A DNA stretch of 20,225 nt from SIG78 sp045533055 (GTDB lineage: Bacteria > Verrucomicrobiota > Lentisphaeria > Victivallales > Victivallaceae): assembly GCA_045533055.1 (NCBI GenBank), contig JAZSHD010000271.1, positions 1 to 20,225 on the forward strand, written 5' to 3'. Positions 1 to 7,696 of this stretch are shown here, piece after piece (position 1 is the first letter of the stretch; every line of letters begins with the position of its first letter). A program made the position numbers and the translations under genes. The notes beneath the pieces were generated by a model that saw only the letters and a list, made by a program, of their open reading frames with translations, ran no database searches and was not told the DNA's origin.

Positions 1-1
1 C

Positions 2-1561
2 CGCAAGCCTTTTGCGGTGATGATGAACAATGTTGATACGGTAAGAAAAGAGTGTATTTTAAGCGAAAAAGCTCTTTCATGGCTGGATGGCTGCGAAAAA
101 CCGATCTTGCTTTTGGCAAAAAAAAGCGATTGCACATTGCCGGATATTCTGGCTCCCGGCAATCCCACGCTGGGAGTGATGCTGCCTTATGCACCATTGC
201 AGATGCTGCTTTTTGATTACCCCGATGGTGTGGAATTTACTGATACATTAGTTATGACCAGCGGCAATGTATCCGGTGCCCCCATCTGCCGAACCGAAGA
301 GGATGCTTTGCAGGAGATCAGCAGTTTTTGCGATATTATACTTTCTCACAACCGGGATATCCGCTTGCGTGCCGACGATTCAGTGATGCGGCTTTATAAT
401 AACGAGCCTTACATGATCCGCCGCTCCCGGGGTTTTGCTCCGCTGCCGATCAAGGTTGATTTGCCGCTTAAAGGCGAAGTGCTGGCGATCGGCGGCGAGC
501 TGAAAAATGCTTTCTGTATCGCCAAAGATCAACTTTTTTACATAGCCCCCCATATTGGAGATATGGAAGATATTCGCAGCAACGAGGCTTTGAAAGATTC
601 AGTCAAGCTCTTTTCGGAGTTGTTGGAGTGCAAGGTGGATAGAACCATATCGGATATGCACCCGGGGTATCACACCACCCGCATCGCCGGAGAATTAAGC
701 AGTAATGTGGTGAAAATCCAGCACCACTATGTTCATATATTGAGCTGTATGGCAGAAAATAATTACCTTGAACCGGTTATCGGGGTTGCTATGGATGGTA
801 CCGGCTACGGCTGTGACGGCACGATCTGGGGAGGGGAAATATTACTTGCTTCTCCAGATAAGTTTGAGCGGTTTACGCATATAGCACCTTTCCCCCAAGC
901 CGGGGGCGATGCCGCCAGCCGGGAAGGGTGGCGGATCGCGGTGGGGTTGTTGGAAAAGTATCTGCCGGAGCAAGCGGGCAAGTATGCAGAGAAACTTGAT
1001 TTGTGTTCGCCTGTGGAATACAAGATGCTTTCGGCAATGATAAAAAACAACATCAATACCGTTATCAGTACCAGTGTCGGCAGATTGTTTGACGGCGTAA
1101 GTGCCCTGTTGGGCATTGCCCGAAGCTCCACCTTTGAAGGCGATGCAGCTATGAGCTTGGAGTTTGCCGCCCAAAGGTGGTATGAAGCAAACAAAGATGA
1201 TCTGCCAGGAATTGATAGCTCTTTTGCAGAAAAAGGCATTATGGCAACCGATGAACTTTTTATCCGGTTGGCAAATGAGCGTATAAAAGGCGTGGATGTG
1301 GGGTTTCTGGCATACAGCTTCCACAAACTTTTGGCGGATATGATCACAGCAAGCTGTGTGCAGGCAAGAAGTTTAAGCAATTTGAATGTGTGTGCATTAT
1401 CCGGCGGGAGTTTCCAGAATATGCTTTTGCTGGATTTGTGCCGGGAAAAACTCTTGAAGAATGGTTTCAGGGTCTTGCTCCACAAGCTGGTACCCGCCAA
1501 TGATGGCGGTATATCGCTGGGGCAGGCTCTTTATGGAGTTTATAATATAAAACAGTTTTAA
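2..1561 (+). CDS. hypF: HypF, carbamoyltransferase for [NiFe] hydrogenase maturation (5' end cut by window)
   Basis: HypF makes the thiocarbamate on the HypE C-terminal cysteine from carbamoyl phosphate, the precursor of the active-site cyanide ligands. The frame is open from base 2 and begins RKPFAVM, a typical HypF YrdC-domain segment, so the GTG/ATGs at 17-25 are internal and the gene starts upstream. About 520 residues remain of a usual ~750; the acylphosphatase and zinc-finger parts lie outside. What is seen: the second half of the YrdC-like domain (TSGNVSGAPI, then RADDSVMR and the RRSRGFAPLP linker), then a complete Kae1/TsaD-like domain. That domain has QHHYVHI, where family members have HHHAH (both outer histidines kept), GVAMDGTGYG, WGGEIL, and near the end LSGGSFQN and NDGGISLGQA. 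It is followed after 17 bases by hypC. The identification is firm. Confidence 0.96.
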   Translation, partial: RKPFAVMMNNVDTVRKECILSEKALSWLDGCEKPILLLAKKSDCTLPDILAPGNPTLGVMLPYAPLQMLLFDYPDGVEFTDTLVMTSGNVSGAPICRTEEDALQEISSFCDIILSHNRDIRLRADDSVMRLYNNEPYMIRRSRGFAPLPIKVDLPLKGEVLAIGGELKNAFCIAKDQLFYIAPHIGDMEDIRSNEALKDSVKLFSELLECKVDRTISDMHPGYHTTRIAGELSSNVVKIQHHYVHILSCMAENNYLEPVIGVAMDGTGYGCDGTIWGGEILLASPDKFERFTHIAPFPQAGGDAASREGWRIAVGLLEKYLPEQAGKYAEKLDLCSPVEYKMLSAMIKNNINTVISTSVGRLFDGVSALLGIARSSTFEGDAAMSLEFAAQRWYEANKDDLPGIDSSFAEKGIMATDELFIRLANERIKGVDVGFLAYSFHKLLADMITASCVQARSLSNLNVCALSGGSFQNMLLLDLCREKLLKNGFRVLLHKLVPANDGGISLGQALYGVYNIKQF

Positions 1562-1578
1562 TATAAAGGAATTATGTT

Positions 1579-1758
1579 ATGTGTGTAGGTCTTTCTGCTA
1601 AAGTTGTGGCGGTCAATAAAGATACCGCTTTAGTTGATGCTTCCGGTGCCCGCCGGGAAGTTTCTGCTGAACTGCTGGACGATTTGGAACCCGGCGACTA
1701 TGTGATGGTTCACGCCGGAGTGGCAATAGCTAAAATAACTCCGGAAGATGAGGAGTAA
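1579..1758 (+). CDS. hypC: HypC, small hydrogenase maturation chaperone
   Basis: A 59-residue protein starting MCVGLSAKVV. The Met-Cys N-terminus is the HypC hallmark: the cysteine, exposed after Met removal, carries the Fe(CN)2CO intermediate between HypD and the hydrogenase large subunit. The rest is the OB-fold-like barrel (VNKDTALVDASG, LEPGDYVMVHAGVAIAKI). It ends in a short acidic tail (TPEDEE), whereas many HypC proteins (70-90 residues) carry a longer C-terminal helix. It lies between hypF and hypD; the GAGGAG that serves as the hypD ribosome site is inside its last codons, so the two genes are probably translationally linked. Identification rests on the N-terminus, size and position. 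Confidence 0.93.
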   Translation: MCVGLSAKVVAVNKDTALVDASGARREVSAELLDDLEPGDYVMVHAGVAIAKITPEDEE

Positions 1759-1762
1759 GTTT

Positions 1763-2797
1763 ATGAGCGATTACCAATCTTTATTAAGCAATTACTCCGG
1801 CAGACCCTTGCGGATAATGGAGGTTTGCGGAACTCACACTCACGAGATTTTCCGCTTGGGGATCCGGTCGCTTTTAAGCAAAAATATTGAGCTTATCTCC
1901 GGGCCCGGCTGTCCGGTTTGCGTCACTCCCCCCGGGTACATCGACAGTGCCGTTGAGCTGGCTCTGAAGCACCACGCTGTGATCGCCACCTTTGGTGACC
2001 TGATCCGGGTGCCCGGTTCCGAAATGAGCTTGGCACAGGCCCGAAGTTTGGGGGCGGAACTAAAAACAGTTTATTCGCCGTTGGATGCGGTGGACTTTGC
2101 GGCAGATAATCCGGAAAAAGAGGTGGTTTTTCTGGCGGTGGGGTTTGAAACCACCACCCCATCTGCTTGCATAGCTGTAAAGCGGGCGGCGGCATTGGGT
2201 ATAAAAAACTTTTCCCTCCTGACTGCCAACAAAACCATGCCCCAGGCATATAAGGCTCTGCAAGGTTCGGCGGATGCGTTTCTTTATCCCGGGCATGTTC
2301 ACGCCATTATCGGCACCAAACTTTGTGAAGAACTCAAAAACGATTACGGTGTATCCGGTGTGGTTGCCGGATTTACTGCCGAAGCGGTGATAAAAGCATT
2401 GGGTATGATCGTAGAATATGCTCAAAGCGGCGAACCTTTTTGCGATAACGCTTATACTTCGGTAGTCAAAGCCGGGGGCAATGTGGCGGCTCAACAACTG
2501 GTCAACAGCATGATGGAGCCTTGCGATTGCGTCTGGCGGGGTCTGGGCGAAATCAAAGGTTCGGGTATGAAGCTCAAAAGCCAATGGAGCGAATTTGATG
2601 CCGTTTGCAAGTTCTCTCTGACGCCCGATGACGGCAAATGCAATCCCGGCTGCCGCTGCGGCGAAGTCTTGAAGGGTATTTGCAAACCGTGCGACTGCCC
2701 GCTCTTCGGCAAAGTCTGTACGCCCATGAATCCGGTGGGGGCATGTATGGTTTCCGGCGAAGGAGCATGCTCGGCTTTTTATCAATACGGTCAATAA
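1763..2797 (+). CDS. hypD: HypD, Fe-S scaffold for Fe(CN)2CO assembly
   Basis: HypD is the [4Fe-4S] scaffold on which, with HypC, the Fe(CN)2CO group is built. I start at ATG 1763 (344 residues) because GAGGAG at 1750-1755 is well spaced for it; an in-frame ATG at 1748 lies within the hypC end and would add five residues. Visible motifs are MEVCGTHTHE (residues 19-28), GPGCPVCVTP (47-56), AVGFETTTP in the middle, and a C-terminal cysteine-rich segment (CNPGCRCG, CKPCDCPLFGKVC, then GACMVSGEGAC) that holds the cluster. The length matches the family. It begins 4 bases after the hypC stop and is followed by hypE after 13 bases. Confidence 0.97.
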   Translation: MSDYQSLLSNYSGRPLRIMEVCGTHTHEIFRLGIRSLLSKNIELISGPGCPVCVTPPGYIDSAVELALKHHAVIATFGDLIRVPGSEMSLAQARSLGAELKTVYSPLDAVDFAADNPEKEVVFLAVGFETTTPSACIAVKRAAALGIKNFSLLTANKTMPQAYKALQGSADAFLYPGHVHAIIGTKLCEELKNDYGVSGVVAGFTAEAVIKALGMIVEYAQSGEPFCDNAYTSVVKAGGNVAAQQLVNSMMEPCDCVWRGLGEIKGSGMKLKSQWSEFDAVCKFSLTPDDGKCNPGCRCGEVLKGICKPCDCPLFGKVCTPMNPVGACMVSGEGACSAFYQYGQ

Positions 2798-2810
2798 ATC
2801 AGGTGTTATT

Positions 2811-3812
2811 ATGGAAAAATTTATTACTTTAGCTCACGGTTCCGGCGGTCGGCAGACTTCCGAACTTATCGGGTCTATATTCAAAAAACATTTTGCCAAC
2901 GAGCTTTTTACCCCCGACGATGCGGCGGTTCTGCCGGTAAAAGCAGACCGTATCGCCATGTCTACTGACGGCTTTGTAGTTTCGCCGTGGCGTTTTGCCG
3001 GCGGCAACATCGGCAAATTGAGTATTTGCGGTACGGTCAACGATATAGCATGTATGGGGGCGATCCCCAAATATATAACCTGTGCATTTATTATTGAAGA
3101 AGGTTTCCCGGTCGCCGACTTGGAGGAAATCGCCGCCGCTATGGCAAAAACTGCCGCCGAAGCGGGTGTCAAAATCGTTGCCGGTGATACCAAAGTCGTG
3201 GGCAAAGGGCAAGTGGATAAAGTCTTTATCACCACTGCCGGGGTAGGGGAGCTGCTGCCCGGAGTCCGTACTTCCGGAGCCATTGCTCAAGTGGGCGATG
3301 CGGTGATCGTTTCCGGCGATGTGGGGCGGCACGGCTGCACCATTTTACTTGAGCGTGACGAGTTCGGCATTGATGCTGATGTAACAAGCGACTGTGCTCC
3401 GCTGGGCAAAACTGTGGAGGCGATCTTGAGCGTCAGCAAAGATATACATGTCATCCGTGATGCCACCCGGGGCGGCGTGGGCACGGTATTGTACGAAATT
3501 TGCGATCAGAGCCAAATCGGTATAAATATCAAAGCCGCCGATATACCCGTAGCTGATCCGGTAAAAGGTGTGTGCGGTATGTTGGGGCTTGACCCCTTGT
3601 ATCTGGCATGCGAAGGCAGATTGGTTATCTTTGCCCCGCAAGGAGTTGCCAATGATATAGTCAAAGCACTCCACTCCATGCCGTACAGCACCAACGCTGC
3701 CATTATTGGCGAAGTAACGGAGAATGCGGGCAAAATTACCATCGAACAACCCTTTGGCGGCAAAACCATCTTGCCCCAGCCAACCGGTGAACTTTTACCA
3801 AGAATTTGCTGA
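2811..3812 (+). CDS. hypE: HypE, carbamoyl dehydratase of hydrogenase maturation
   Basis: HypE belongs to the AIR synthase (PurM-like) family. It uses ATP to dehydrate the thiocarbamate on its last cysteine to a thiocyanate and passes the cyanide to HypCD. The 333-residue protein shows HGSGGRQT near the N-terminus, DDAAVL, STDGFVVSPW, a GNIGKLSICGTVNDIACMGA core, GDTKVV, SGDVGRHG, DATRGGVGTVL and EGRLVIF. It ends exactly in PRIC, the conserved flexible tail with the reactive cysteine, so it is complete and probably active. It is the last gene of the hyp run; a hairpin follows 24 bases downstream. Confidence 0.97.
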   Translation: MEKFITLAHGSGGRQTSELIGSIFKKHFANELFTPDDAAVLPVKADRIAMSTDGFVVSPWRFAGGNIGKLSICGTVNDIACMGAIPKYITCAFIIEEGFPVADLEEIAAAMAKTAAEAGVKIVAGDTKVVGKGQVDKVFITTAGVGELLPGVRTSGAIAQVGDAVIVSGDVGRHGCTILLERDEFGIDADVTSDCAPLGKTVEAILSVSKDIHVIRDATRGGVGTVLYEICDQSQIGINIKAADIPVADPVKGVCGMLGLDPLYLACEGRLVIFAPQGVANDIVKALHSMPYSTNAAIIGEVTENAGKITIEQPFGGKTILPQPTGELLPRIC

Positions 3813-3836
3813 GCGGTTATTGTTCGGGCGAAAAGA

Positions 3837-3880
3837 AAACACCGGATCGCTTTGTTTTGCAACTTGGCGATCCGGTGTTT
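3837..3880. terminator. Hairpin between converging hypE and small secreted-protein gene
   Basis: Perfect 14-base inverted repeat, AAACACCGGATCGC at 3837-3850 against its complement at 3867-3880, with a 16-base loop. It lies between the hypE stop (3812) and the stop of the minus-strand gene (3898). Short T-rich stretches follow the stem in both directions (TTTGTT on plus, TTTTCTTTTC on minus), so it probably ends transcription from both sides. The T tracts are modest, so efficiency is uncertain. Confidence 0.7.
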
Positions 3881-3897
3881 GTTGGGAGGGGTCAGTT

Positions 3898-4347
3898 TTA
3901 ATTTTTTGCGGGGCGTTTACCGCCTCTGCCGCCTCTGCCGCCGCGTTTGCGTTGATTTTTCTGCGGCATTTTCAGTTCGCCATCTTTGGCTTTCTGCAAA
4001 AATTCTGCGGTGACTTTTTCCTGATTTTTATCCAGATTTTCCAGCTGTTTTTTCAGTTGTTCACGGATTTTTTCAGTCATTTCTGCTGAAACTTTTTTAA
4101 CGGCTGCTTCCAGCTTCTTGTAGTTTTCATCAGATTTATCGTCATTGTAGGCTTTAAGTTCATCTTTTACCTGAAAAGCCAACATCATCATGGGGTCAAA
4201 ACGCATCTGACCACCGCCGCGACGCATATTGCGTTTACCTTGTGCATTGGGTTTGCGGGTGGATGCAGGGGCATCATCGGCTTGAATAGTGGTGGCAAAA
4301 AATGCTCCGCAGAGCATAAGAGCTGTCATTAAGGATTTGATTTTCAT
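3898..4347 (-). CDS. Small secreted basic protein with Arg/Gly-rich tail, function unknown
   Basis: A 149-residue protein I cannot assign to a family. Residues 1-23 look like a signal peptide (basic start, hydrophobic core LMTALMLCGAFFATT, cleavage probably after IQA), so it should be periplasmic or exported. The mature part has an Arg/Gly/Gln-rich stretch, an MMMLAFQ segment, then a highly charged, probably helical or coiled-coil region (around residues 70-115, rich in Lys and Glu), and ends in a strongly basic RGGRGGRGG-type tail. AAAGG upstream supports the start. A weak promoter candidate (TTGTAC, 17 bases, AACAAT) lies at 4374-4402 on the same strand, so it may be transcribed separately from the genes upstream. 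Small periplasmic chaperone-like helical proteins (Spy/CpxP type) are one possible comparison, but no diagnostic motif was seen. Confidence 0.75.
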   Translation of the reverse strand: MKIKSLMTALMLCGAFFATTIQADDAPASTRKPNAQGKRNMRRGGGQMRFDPMMMLAFQVKDELKAYNDDKSDENYKKLEAAVKKVSAEMTEKIREQLKKQLENLDKNQEKVTAEFLQKAKDGELKMPQKNQRKRGGRGGRGGKRPAKN

Positions 4348-4512
4348 ATTATGACCTTTCTTGATTGGCTTACATTGTTTACCCGGGTTAAAAGCTGTAC
4401 AACCTATTTAACGCCTGTCGGATACAAAATATTGTTTGTTTGCGGAAAAGTTTTCGATTTTTTCAGATTTTCTGATATATGCAGCGGTATTGAGAAGCTG
4501 TTTATCCTCAAA

Positions 4513-7356
4513 TCAGTCGGTTTGAACTGTTATCAAGGCAACTTCTTTTGCCGGATCAAGTTCCAAATTTACTGTATTGCCTTTTACTTTTCTGGTTTCA
4601 GCCAGCATGCCGTCAGGGTCTTTGTAAATGTATACTGTAAGCGATCTGGCTCCCGGAAAAGTATATTTGCCGCTGCGTAAGGTCAAAGTTTTTTCCTTGC
4701 TGTAAATTATTCCCGGGTGAATAGACTCTACTTGCAAGGGATAGAGCTTTTGCAATAGGTGATCGCCATAACTTCTTGTGGCATAATAACAAACTGCTAC
4801 ACCGTATTGCAGAAAGTATTTTATATCGCTCCAGGCAGTCGTGTTGCGTTTGCAAGTCAAGGTCAGCGGCGTGCGTGAGGCTTGTGCTGCCCGGATCAGG
4901 TAAGACTCCTCTTGAGCCACCGGTTCGGCAAAGTGTATAAGTTTTTGCTGCATAAGTTTCAATGTGCAGTCAAACTGATTGGCGTAGTTATGAAGATTGT
5001 GCTTGATCGCCATATCGGATATTGCCAGTAAAAACTCCTGCGAATACAATGGCACCATGGCGAATTTGCGGACGATGCTGCCCTGTTTATCCAGCAAAGC
5101 ACTGGTGTTATCGCTGAAATTCCAGGCAATGCGTGCCCGGGAGTGGTTGAACTCGTCAAAGAATATACCGTTATTGGGGTGTTGGTTCCAGATAGTTTGC
5201 AAATTCCGGATGATCTGTTTACCTGCACTGTTTTCCAGCGTTGGCACCACATGGTAGAGCTTATTGGTTACATAAGGTACGGGTTCGCCCTTAAAGTTTT
5301 TCAAAACACTGTCGGCAAGGCGTTCCTGCCACAAGCTCTTGGCGTTTTTATCTTTACTGCCGTCGGTTGCCACCAGATGCACATCGCAATAGTGATTGAT
5401 GGTTTTGACTGCAAGATCAGTTGAGCGGATCGCTTTTTTGAATTTGCCGGGGATCTCCCACGCCTTTTGCCAAACATCGTCGGGTTCGCTGCCGTAAAGC
5501 ATTGGTTCGCCGGTAAGAGCGGGGGCGGTGATGCCGCTATCCCGGAAAAATCGTTTGATCAAATCCGGAGTGTTGAGCTCTTTGCGGTAATAGCGGCCGT
5601 AAAAGTCACTGTTTTTGTGCTTGTAGATAAAGCCGTGCAGTGCCGGGATCGTCTGATACAAATTCAAATCTTTCCGCAAAGTATTCAAACAATCGTAATA
5701 ATTGCCTTTGACCGGATAGAGTTTGATTGTTACAGTGTAACTTTTACCCGGCGGCAGATAAAATATATCGTCTGCCAGATGCAAAGTGCGGTTGATCGCC
5801 ATTGCCGAATAGTGGTTGCGGAAGATATCGTCAAGAATATATATGCCAAGCCCGCTCTCTTTCATGCCCAGATAAAAGAGTGGTGTTTGCGAATATTTAC
5901 GCTCATTGAGATTATTGGTTGAAAGGGAAAAATTCTTCATCGCTTCTCCGGCAATGCGGAACTCGTTGATTTTTTCCAACGGCAAGTTAAAAGAGTGATC
6001 GTATACTACCGGCAAATCAGCTTGAGTCAGATTGGTCATGGTATCGGATATTTCAACCCCCAGCGGCGTTGGTTTGATTTGCCGCCTGACTTTCAGGTAT
6101 TTAGAGTCAAGCGAGTTGTTTTCCAGATAAAAACATTCACCTTTAACTTTGTAGGAAGAATTCAGCTGCCAGTAAGCATCGTTGAATTTCAACCCAAAAG
6201 AGCCGTTGCAGTTGTCAAAAGTATATTGCACTACTTGCGGCTCCTGCGGCATAAAGTTTACCGGTTTGCGGCAAAGCTCTGCTTCGGAAATGGCTTGAAA
6301 CTTATGTCCCACGCCCCGGTGGAGCCCTTCGGCTTGCTGCCTTGCAGCGTCATTGCCATAACTTGCAACGGGTTTTTCGTTGATGTTTTGGGCAACCGGG
6401 AAAGTTTTTCCGGCAAGCAATCTTATATCATGCAAATCCAGCGAGCTGTTGGGAAATGCCGCAAATATATTGTTGAATTCTATACAGTTGTTTTGATTGG
6501 GCAAAAGTAAATCTTTGAGGTCAAAAACAAAATTATGGATAAATTCTTTGTCAATAGTCCGGCGGGTACTCTGCCAATCGTAATAGCCCAAAACAATGGA
6601 TGTACCGTTGACCCACGGCAGTTCATGTTTGCTTGAAAAATGGAAGAACGCACCTTTGTTTACCAGATGCCGGGAGCGTAAAGGCACCCCGTTGACGGTG
6701 ATGACCAATGCCGGTTGGGCACCGCTTTTCCATTTGTTGGTGGTTATTTTTCCGGCAAAAGCAAGATACCGCTGTTTGTTGCCGTAAAAAGACAATCGGT
6801 GTTTTTTGCCCAAAGGTATATTGATGCTGGCAGCGAGGCGTTTTATGCTTTGCGGCGTGTTGACATATTTGCCTTGCTCCGGAGCATGGTGCCACACCAG
6901 ATTGCGGATCTCCACGGAAGAGTTTTTTACTGCTGAATAGATGTTGGCAAGCTCAAGCGTGTTGGATTTTTTGGCGAACGGCTTTATATAAAATGTATAC
7001 CGCTGGATTATCCGCTGCTTTTGACCGGCTTTCGCCCAGGGAGCGTAGGGCAGAAAGAGCTGACCGGAACTGGTTACATACCGCATTTTATATTTGCCGT
7101 ACAAAAAATCATTCTTTTTGTTTGCCAGATCTTCTGCTTGCAGGGCGTAGCCATTGAGTTTGATCAAAAGAGCATTGGCTCCGCCGCCATTATATTTGCC
7201 GGCGGTATCGATCCGGGCATCAAAAGAGAGATAAGTCGGCAGCTCCTTACCGGTGTATTCAAGAGTTTTGTTTTTGCTGTAAGGAATCGAAAAACTCTGA
7301 CCCCATACCAGATGCGGCAGAAAACTCAATAACAGGGTTGCGGCATATTTATTCAT
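4513..7356 (-). CDS. Large secreted protein with duplicated N-terminal domain and a glycosidase-like core, family unassigned
   Basis: 947 residues from the chosen ATG at 7356, which begins MNKYAATLLLSFLPHLVWGQ, a clear signal peptide; an upstream in-frame start would bury it behind 21 residues. Residues ~27-157 and ~187-315 are related copies: ALLIKLNGYALQAEDL matches ALVITVNGVPLRSRHL, and NTLELANIYSAVKNSSVEIRN matches NCIEFNNIFAAFPNSSLDLHD. They are probably beta-sandwich, possibly carbohydrate-binding. Residues ~375-560 look beta-rich. The C-terminal part (~590-870) has NNGIFFDEFNHS (D734, E735), resembling a strand end with catalytic acids in TIM-barrel glycosidases, and a later HFAEPVAQEES. 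The gene lies 20 bases after the C_GCAxxG gene and downstream of a GH43-like gene. A role in polysaccharide handling is inference. Confidence 0.8.
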   Translation of the reverse strand: MNKYAATLLLSFLPHLVWGQSFSIPYSKNKTLEYTGKELPTYLSFDARIDTAGKYNGGGANALLIKLNGYALQAEDLANKKNDFLYGKYKMRYVTSSGQLFLPYAPWAKAGQKQRIIQRYTFYIKPFAKKSNTLELANIYSAVKNSSVEIRNLVWHHAPEQGKYVNTPQSIKRLAASINIPLGKKHRLSFYGNKQRYLAFAGKITTNKWKSGAQPALVITVNGVPLRSRHLVNKGAFFHFSSKHELPWVNGTSIVLGYYDWQSTRRTIDKEFIHNFVFDLKDLLLPNQNNCIEFNNIFAAFPNSSLDLHDIRLLAGKTFPVAQNINEKPVASYGNDAARQQAEGLHRGVGHKFQAISEAELCRKPVNFMPQEPQVVQYTFDNCNGSFGLKFNDAYWQLNSSYKVKGECFYLENNSLDSKYLKVRRQIKPTPLGVEISDTMTNLTQADLPVVYDHSFNLPLEKINEFRIAGEAMKNFSLSTNNLNERKYSQTPLFYLGMKESGLGIYILDDIFRNHYSAMAINRTLHLADDIFYLPPGKSYTVTIKLYPVKGNYYDCLNTLRKDLNLYQTIPALHGFIYKHKNSDFYGRYYRKELNTPDLIKRFFRDSGITAPALTGEPMLYGSEPDDVWQKAWEIPGKFKKAIRSTDLAVKTINHYCDVHLVATDGSKDKNAKSLWQERLADSVLKNFKGEPVPYVTNKLYHVVPTLENSAGKQIIRNLQTIWNQHPNNGIFFDEFNHSRARIAWNFSDNTSALLDKQGSIVRKFAMVPLYSQEFLLAISDMAIKHNLHNYANQFDCTLKLMQQKLIHFAEPVAQEESYLIRAAQASRTPLTLTCKRNTTAWSDIKYFLQYGVAVCYYATRSYGDHLLQKLYPLQVESIHPGIIYSKEKTLTLRSGKYTFPGARSLTVYIYKDPDGMLAETRKVKGNTVNLELDPAKEVALITVQTD

Positions 7357-7376
7357 AATGTATATTGCCGGATTTT

Positions 7377-7694
7377 TTATTGATATTTTTCCACCAGTTC
7401 GGCGGCAACTCGAACACATTCAACGCACGGGAAGGGCTTTTCGGCACCTTTGATCTCCCGGCAAGTTTCAAAACCTGCTGCGGCCGTAAATTCAGTGATC
7501 AAGTCGGCGTGTTTTTCTGCCGGAACCAGACACAACGCCGCATGAAGTGCTCCGCAGCGGCCCTGCGGAGCCTTGCCGCCGCCGCAAAGTGCCATCTGGC
7601 AAGATAATTCACGATTGCCCGCACCGTCAGCCACGGCTTGAGCACAGTTGTGCAGTTTGGGTACAGCGGTAAAAAGTTCAACAGCTTTATTCAT
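7377..7694 (-). CDS. C_GCAxxG_C_C family small cysteine-rich protein
   Basis: A 105-residue cytoplasmic protein with eight cysteines (C17, C32, C37, C47, C55, C78, C90, C93). The pattern NCAQAV near the N-terminus, then CGGGKAPQGRCGALHAALCL and a final CxxC (PFPCVECV), matches the family named for its C...GCAxxG...C...C signature, thought to be redox-active or metal-binding. No enzymatic role is established for the family. Its start is 2 bases from the stop of the upstream GH43-like gene, and its GGGAGAAG ribosome site overlaps that gene's last codons, so the two are co-transcribed and probably translationally coupled. There is no signal peptide. Confidence 0.82.
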   Translation of the reverse strand: MNKAVELFTAVPKLHNCAQAVADGAGNRELSCQMALCGGGKAPQGRCGALHAALCLVPAEKHADLITEFTAAAGFETCREIKGAEKPFPCVECVRVAAELVEKYQ

Positions 7695-7696
7695 TT

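Noticed and set aside
1748..1762. Upstream ATG at 1748 as the HypD start
   Set aside because: It lies within the hypC coding end, and the GAGGAG site is spaced for ATG 1763.
2060..2794. 244-codon minus-strand frame opposite hypD
   Set aside because: Shadow of hypD; no recognisable product or ribosome site.
7357..7419. Longer N-terminus for the secreted 947-residue protein
   Set aside because: It would overlap the end of the C_GCAxxG gene and place 21 polar residues before a clear signal peptide.
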